From the NCBI GenBank assembly GCA_030760725.1, contig JASWHV010000012.1:33635652-33699651 (forward strand): a DNA stretch of 64,000 bases, written 5' to 3'. The notes under the pieces were generated by a model. It was not told where the DNA came from, searched no databases, and saw only the letters and a program-made list of their open reading frames with translations. This stretch comes from Neostapfia colusana. Lineage: Eukaryota; Streptophyta; Magnoliopsida; Poales; Poaceae. This document shows positions 57,878-64,000 of the stretch, piece by piece. Numbering within the stretch: the first letter of the stretch is position 1; every line of letters begins with the position of its first letter. A program made the position numbers and the translations under genes.

Positions 57878-60800
57878 TGTAACACCCCAAAACCTGTTAA
57901 AGAGGGGAATTTAAAAATTTTGGACGTAGTGCATGTGGTGAAACAATTCAAACTCAAACTGGAATTCTAACTTGAATCAAAACAGAAAAGAAAAAGGAAA
58001 AGAAAAAGAAAAACGGCCAGTGGGCCGAAACCTGCCTCAGCTGGCCCAACAGCCCGCGGCTGCTTTCCCCCCTCCCTCTCTCTCTGACGCGCAAGGCCCG
58101 CATGTCATCTTCTTCCCCTCCTTCCCCGCGCGCCCCCAACCTCCCCGGTTCTTCCGCGCCGATCGCGCGCCCCGCTCCCGGATTCCTCGCGCACGACCCA
58201 ACCCTGAATCCCCCGCGCCATCCTGCACGATCGCAACCAACCCCCGCACCCCCGGCCATGATAAAAACAGATGTCCCCGCCGCCCTCCCCTCGCTCAAGC
58301 AGTTTCTCTCTCAGTGAGTACCGCCGGCGCTGAGCTTGGAATTCCCCAAGAGTGTCGCCGTTTCCCTCTGTCAAAACGATCTCGTGGCCTCGCAGCACCG
58401 TGCACAAGCCGTAGACGCCGACCCCGGAGAGAAACGCCGTCGGAAACAACCATCCCGACGCTCGCGGGTAAGAAGCCGCCGCCGCTCGCCAGTGAAACCT
58501 TCAAATTACACGGTTTCGATCCACACTAATCATCGGTTGCCATCTCTAGACCCCAGGGAAGCGTCACGACCCGAAAGCTCGAAGGGATCACCGCCCCAAC
58601 TGCCACTTCGACGAGCAAAGCAAGTCGCCGCCGCCTGTCCTCATCGCCGACTGGGTTCCGAGTCCTTCAGGTCTAAGAAATTAGCCTAGGTGAGCTCCCC
58701 TACCTCCCCTCTGCCGAATTATGCCTAGAAATCCGAGTCTCAGCGTGTGTAGGCGAAGATCCGAGACCTCGCCGGCGAGATCGTCGCCTCCGCCGCCATG
58801 CGCCGCCGTGTGCTATGTTTTCCCCGGTCGGAGCGATGTGGCGCAAAGTGGCGTGTCCATTTTAATTCGCACGGCAGAAATTAAATGGGCGCCTACCCCT
58901 TCGGCGATCTAATCTGGGCACTCGGTTTTAAATCCGACGGCCCACGTTTAAATCGCCCATTCCCGCTGGGAATTTAGCGTGCTACCCCCTGAGGCTTCCA
59001 GAAAACACGAGCTAGCCCCTGAAATTTTGGTTCTACCCCCTGGACTTCCTAGAAAATATGCAAACACGTTTAGAATGCTGTTTTAGCCCCTGGACTTAAT
59101 AGAAATTAGGAGACTATTTCTGTATTGGAGGTTTAGGCCCCTGAGTATTATAGAAAATAGAATTTTGGGCCCTGTAGGACATGTAAATTAGGTATTTAGA
59201 CATTTAAATAGTATTTAAATTCATTATAAGTGCAAATAATTAGGTAAAGTCATTGTGAGTTGATCTAGTACTTTCAAAACAATTAGAGTGATCTGGAAAC
59301 TGGTTTTAGGTGGTAAATCAATTCTGATAATGCCAAGTTAGTTTATGTTTATTGCTGAAAATCTATTTTAGGCATAAAATAAATCTGAAATGTGTGTAAG
59401 TTCAAATTAAATTGCCCTAGCTCTTTGAAAACTTGTAGAACAGTTTGAAATTTGGATTTAGATGGAGAATGAATTCTAAAAAGGCAATTTAGTTTCTGTT
59501 TTAATTCCAAAATTCACTTTTAGGAATAGGAATAATTCTGAAAATATGAGAAAATATACATACCCTTAGGAAATGTCATATAAGGATTATTGAACATAAA
59601 GTTTCAATTGGAAAGTTGATTAGGGGATCTGAAAATCCTGTTTAGGGGTGGAATATACATGTTTATGCAAGGATGTAACTAACAAAGTGAAGCAATTTGT
59701 ATGTATGTATGACTTGCATGAGTGTATGTGTGGATGAATGCTTATGGAATGTTGTTTCTTTTGCTATGTGTATTGGCATGAGTAGAACCAGCCCCAGAGC
59801 CGGTTCTCACCTTTCAAGATCAAGACTTTCCATTCCCAGAGCAGCAGGAAGAAGGCAAGTGTCCTTGACCACTTTGATCCTATACTAGGATGTGTAGTAA
59901 GAATTTAATTGCATTGTCAATTTGGAATATGATACCCAAGCTAGGAAGTTTCCCTAGATTTTCATTATCTTATTTCCTTGTAGCCTGGGTTGGGATTTAT
60001 TTTATTATGTCATTTATTTATATACTTATGCTTAGCCATGCTTAGAATGGGATAAGTGGGATATGAGATCATCAACTTGTTTACCTTACTCTTGAATGTG
60101 ATATTATGAGTTATGTAGAGGTAGGGATCGAGGCAAGTTGGATGATTTGGTTGGTGCTGTGTGCACGAGACTCGGGTTTATGTTTAGTGCTTGCCTGGAT
60201 CCTAAGGACCGGTTCATGGAGCATGTAACCTGGCTTTACCGTGCCAACCACATGCTGAGATGGGGCAGCTTGGCCAATAATTAGGTGTATCTCTGGCGTA
60301 GTATGGGTGTTTGGATGGTGCGGGGAATAGGTGTCAGCTGGACTACCATATGAACCGCAAGGCTCAAGAGGGGGCCACTGCAGCGGGGTTGGAGCCTCTT
60401 GTATGCTGTTAGGGGTGAAACCTCAGTGGGCCCACGCTCATCGGGAATCCCTTTGTAAAGGCCTCGTAGTGATCTCCTGGCTACACACCTCGGAAGTGTG
60501 AACTGGTTCGCGGCCACTGGCATAATGGAGATTCTTTTAGTCCACCCGGCAACGGGGGATGAAATCACTACATGTGGGTACAGTGGCGCAAACTCTGCAG
60601 GGTCAAAACTATCATGATAGTCGTGCTCACGGTCAAGAGCGGCTTGGACTTATTCATGATTAGAGGACGATGAATTGGGAAGTTGAGGATGTTAAGCGGG
60701 AAGCTTAACATTGGAGATGAGACTATGTTTACTTGATATTGATGATGGGTTGAGGGATTGGGACCATTTCACTTGTGTAGTAATGTAGGTGCTTAATTAG

Positions 60801-61256
60801 CTAAGGTGATAGGTATTAATTGCGTAGTGCTTTAACCATGGGTTCAACCTCTCCTTGCTCTAGCCATGCATGACATAACTTTCCCACACTTGCTGAGTAC
60901 CAACGGTACTCAAGCTTGCTTTTCTGTTGGTTTAAATTGCTGCTCAGGTCAAGGGGATGACGTGGTGTTCAATGACCAAGACTTCGGACCCGAAGAAGGA
61001 TTCTAGGTTCACGGAGTCCCCCGGACAACGCCTGTGATGAAGCTCACAAGATTTATATTCCGCTGCTGTTTTATTTACATGTTATGAACATATTATCGTC
61101 CATCGAGACATTATGCTATGTAAGACTTATTTATATCTGAACACTTGGCTTGTAATAAATTGATGCTTCACTATTTGTCATCACATGTATGAGAGAATGA
61201 TCCTGGCATACATATGATAATCACTCGGTCATTCTTCAGAGAAACCGGGTGTGACA
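57878..61256 (+). repeat. Element C 3' LTR
   Basis: 3379 bp, TGTAACACCCC...GGGTGTGACA; matches the split 5' LTR (about 3550 bp). Most of the length difference is the (TATG)n expansion in the 5' copy. TATA-like TGATAAAAAC at about 58259; exon-like segment 59783-59854; hairpin 60894-60912. Followed by TSD cccag. Confidence 0.93.
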
Positions 61257-64000
61257 CCCAGCCACCATCTTATTTGATTTTGGAGCATCACATTCCTTCA
61301 TATCATCCAAGTATGTTGCCAAGTATAATCTACCCATATCACACTAGAAATATACTATGTTGGTTAATTCTCCCGGTGGAGAGATGAGGACTAATATAGT
61401 ATGTCCGAAAGTACACCTTAATATAAGGGGGGTAGACTTCCTTGCCAACCTCATTGTCTTGGATTCCCAAGGGCTTGACATAATACTTGGAATGGATTGG
61501 CTAAGTAAGCACAACGTGGTAATTCAATGTGCTGAAAGAGCGTGCAGCTGACCAACAAGCACGGTACCCGTATCGAGTTTGAGTCAGCCCAACCAGCAAC
61601 CGAGAAGGCAACGTTGAACCACGTCGGAGAAGCAACCCTAGACAGCATTCTGGTGGTTCAAGAATTTTCGGACGTGTTCCCGGAAGAACTTCCCGGTATG
61701 CCACCTGACTGGGATATCGAGTTTTCCATTGACCTAGTACCCGGAACCGCACCTATAGCAAAGAGACCATATACGATGCCCGTCAATGAACTCATGGAGC
61801 TCAAGAAGCAAATCCAGGAGCAGCAAGAGAAGGGTTTTATACGTCCAAGCTCGTCATCATGGGGAGCCCCCGTGCTCTTCGTACATAAGAAGGATGGAAC
61901 CCAAAGGATGTGCGTGGACTATAGGTCTCTCAACGAGGTCACGGTCAAGAACAAGTACCCTCTGCCCCGTATAGAGGACCTGTTCGACCAGATGAAGGGA
62001 GCCCGAGTGTTCTCCAACATTGATCTTCGGTCGGGATATTTCCAACTGAAGATTAAGCCCTCCGATATACCCAAGACTGCCTTTCGGACACGGTATGGTT
62101 CGTACGAATATACCGTTATGTCTTTTGGGTTAACGAACGCACCTGCATACTTCATGTATCTCATGAACAAGGTTTTCATGGAGTACCTGGATAAGTTCGT
62201 CATGGTTTTCATTGACGATATCATGGTGTATTCGAAAAGTGAGGAGGAACATGAAGAACACTTGAGATTGACATTACAGAAGCTGCGAGAGCATCAGCTG
62301 TATGCCAAGTTCAGCAAATGTCAATTTTGGCTAAAGGAGATATCGTTCCTAGGCCACATCATCTCCGAGGAAGGAGTATCGGTTGATCCCGGAAAAGTGG
62401 GAGATGTTCTTTAGTGGAACCAACCGCAAAACGTGAAGGATATTCGGAGTTTTCTTGGGATGGCTGCATACTACCGAAGGTTCATCAAGGACTTCTCTAA
62501 GATAGCAAAGCCTATGACGGAGTTGCTAACGAAGGGAAAAGCCTTCCAATGGACACCAGCGTGCCAAGAAAGCTTTGAGGAGCTCAAGAAGAGGCTAACC
62601 ACGGCGCCGGTTTTGGTGTTGCCGGAAGTAAGCAAGAGCTTTGACATATATTGTGACGCATCCAGACAAGGGCTTGGATGTGTGCTCGTGCAGGAGGGAC
62701 AAGTGGTAGCCTATGCATCGAGACAACTCAAGAAACACAAGCTCAATTACCCTACACATGACTTGGAACTCGCAGCCGTGGTGCATGCATTGAAGATTTG
62801 GAGACAATATATCCTTGGTCATCGGTGTGAGATCTATACAGATCATAAAAGCCTCAAGTACATATTCACTCAAACGGATTTGAATTTGAGGCAACGTCGA
62901 TGGTTGGAGCTTATCAGGGATTATGATGTTGGAACCAACTATCACCCTAGAAAGGCCAATGTAGTGGCCGATGCATTCAGCCGGAAGGGAGCATGTCACC
63001 AACTTACGGTTCGGGAGCTACCACCCGAGCTACGAAAGCAGTTCGAGCGATTACATCTTGGATTCTTGAACGAGATGGAAGTGATGGGACTCCATTCTTC
63101 TTTGGAACAAGAGATAAGAGATGGCCAAGCTACGGATGAGGAGATCAAGGAGATAAAGGAAAGGATCCAGCAAGGAATAGAGAAGGACTTCAAGGAAAAT
63201 GAGAAGGGTACGCTTTGGCTAGGAAAAAGGATTTGTGTGCCTAATGTGAAGCACATTCGTGACACGATATTAAAAGAGGCACATGATTTACCCTATTCCA
63301 TACATCCCGGAAGTACCAAGATGTACAAGGACCTAAAGACTTGTTATTGGTGGGATGCTATGAAGAGGGATATAGCCGAGTATGCTGCCCTATGCGACAC
63401 ATGCCAATGGGTGAAGGCTGAACATCAAAGACCCGCTGGACTGTTGCAACCCTTGAAGGTACCCGAGTGGAAGTGGGAAGATATCAGTATGGATTTCATC
63501 GTCGGGTTGCCACGTACTCGATCGGGTTACGACTCAATCTGGTTTATCGTGGACCGATTGACGAAAACAGCTCATTTTCTTCTTGTTAAGACCGTGTACA
63601 ACGTTGCATAGCTAGCCGAGCTGTACATGGAGCAAATCGTGTGCCGCCATAGAGTCCCAAAGAGGATAATCTCAGATCGGGGTTCTCAGTTTACCTATAT
63701 ATTTTGGAGGAAGCTGCAGAAACCTATGGGTACACGACTGGATTTTAGCTCTGCCTACCACCCGCAAACCGATGGGTAAAACGAAAGGACAAACCAAATT
63801 TTGGAGGACATGTTGAGAGCTTGCGCCTTGAAACATGGGCGTAGTTGGGATAGGAGTTTACCGTACGCTGAATTCTCCTATAACAACAGCTATCAAGCTA
63901 GCTTGAAGATTTCACCTTTCGAAGCATTATACGGTAGACGGTGTAGAACGCCGTTGTTTTGGAACGAGACCGGAGAGAACCAAGTGTTTGGACCCGAAGT
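61257..64000 (+). pseudogene. pol: Element D pol: protease to integrase, runs off the window
   Basis: Resumes D gag-pol after C. Protease active site reads LFDFGASHSF (about 61270-61300, Ser to Phe next to the catalytic Asp). A stop (TAG) lies at about 61348, a frame break at about 61545. RT 61640-62400 has GAPVLF, NIDLRSGYFQL and VFIDDI (about 62205-62222). TAG at about 62412. RNase H 62640-62985 (YCDAS, HDLELAAVV, YTDHKSL). Integrase finger 63270-63410, core from 63480 with SMDFIVG and SDRGSQF. TAG at 63609 and TAA at 63777 interrupt it. The C-terminal part and 3' LTR are outside the window. Confidence 0.88.

Larger units (their letters stand above)
20653..61256 (+). mobile_element. Element C: broken Tekay-type chromovirus carrying B and A
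   Basis: TSD cccag on both sides (20648-20652, 61257-61261). 5' LTR in two parts (20653-21554 and 49656-52311) split by B; PBS 52316; upstream ORF 52529-53026; gag-pol 53364-57832 with one frameshift and four stops; PPT; 3' LTR 57878-61256. LTR copies differ by about 3% or more where compared. Pol is close to that of A while the first part of the LTR differs, so A and C are sister subfamilies. Confidence 0.92.
15417..64000 (+). mobile_element. Element D: degenerate Tekay-type chromovirus, split by C, B and A
   Basis: 5' LTR 15417-18717, PBS 18721-18733, leader with PBS-like repeats, gag 19442-20652, then the 40.6-kb insertion of C (TSD cccag at 20648-20652 and 61257-61261), then protease, RT, RNase H and integrase to the window end. 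The left flanking 5-mer is tggca (15412-15416); its partner lies outside the window, as does the 3' LTR. Stops and frameshifts in gag and pol show it is dead. Gag and pol resemble those of A and C, giving the same clade (Tekay/Del). Confidence 0.85.

Noticed and set aside
1..64000. Host genes
   Set aside because: Every coding-like segment could be assigned to a retrotransposon; nothing resembled a host exon structure.

Overview
The window is one continuous block of nested LTR retrotransposons from a plant, almost certainly a grass: Ty3/gypsy Tekay/Del-type chromoviruses with 3.3-4.1 kb LTRs and initiator-Met primer sites, plus Tat-type elements with an extra RNase H domain. The grass assignment is inference from the element families. 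I see no host gene, tRNA or rRNA.

Layout, outermost to innermost. G (about 1-7740, +) is a Tat-type element with gag, almost no pol and an antisense coiled-coil ORF; a 4.07 kb solo LTR (518-4582) interrupts its gag. F (about 7741-14332, -) is a decayed Tat element with LTR, integrase, two RNase H domains, RT, protease and gag. E (14333-15416, -) is an LTR fragment inside F gag. D (15417 to the window end, +) is a Tekay-type element starting inside E. C (20653-61256, +) lies in D between gag and protease (TSD cccag). B (21555-49655, -) lies in the 5' LTR of C (TSD tcgtc). A (22152-34869, +) lies in the 3' LTR of B (TSD taaac). The nesting order gives the insertion order, and LTR-pair divergence judged by eye agrees: A about 0.1%, B about 2-3%, C about 3% or more.

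A looks complete and very young: near-identical LTRs, PBS, PPT, an intact 1489-codon gag-pol with an integrase chromodomain, and an intact extra 259-codon ORF between PBS and gag. C is a broken relative, B a more distant relative with a different upstream ORF, and D is older and riddled with stops.

The most interesting signal is in the extra ORF of A and C. Its first 21 residues align in register with the tail of histone H3 and keep an exact TARKSTGG block around the Lys9 position; between A and C that block differs only by synonymous changes. The Gag of the same elements starts like histone H4/H2A (AGRGKG). With the chromodomain on the integrase, this suggests a retrotransposon system that imitates histone tails. 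Other structure: splice-acceptor-like sequence directly before every ORF start, an exon-like Gln/Glu-rich segment with a GC-type donor inside the LTRs, a hairpin conserved across LTR families, an array of primer-site-like repeats in the D leader, and a (TATG)n tract expanded in one LTR of C only.
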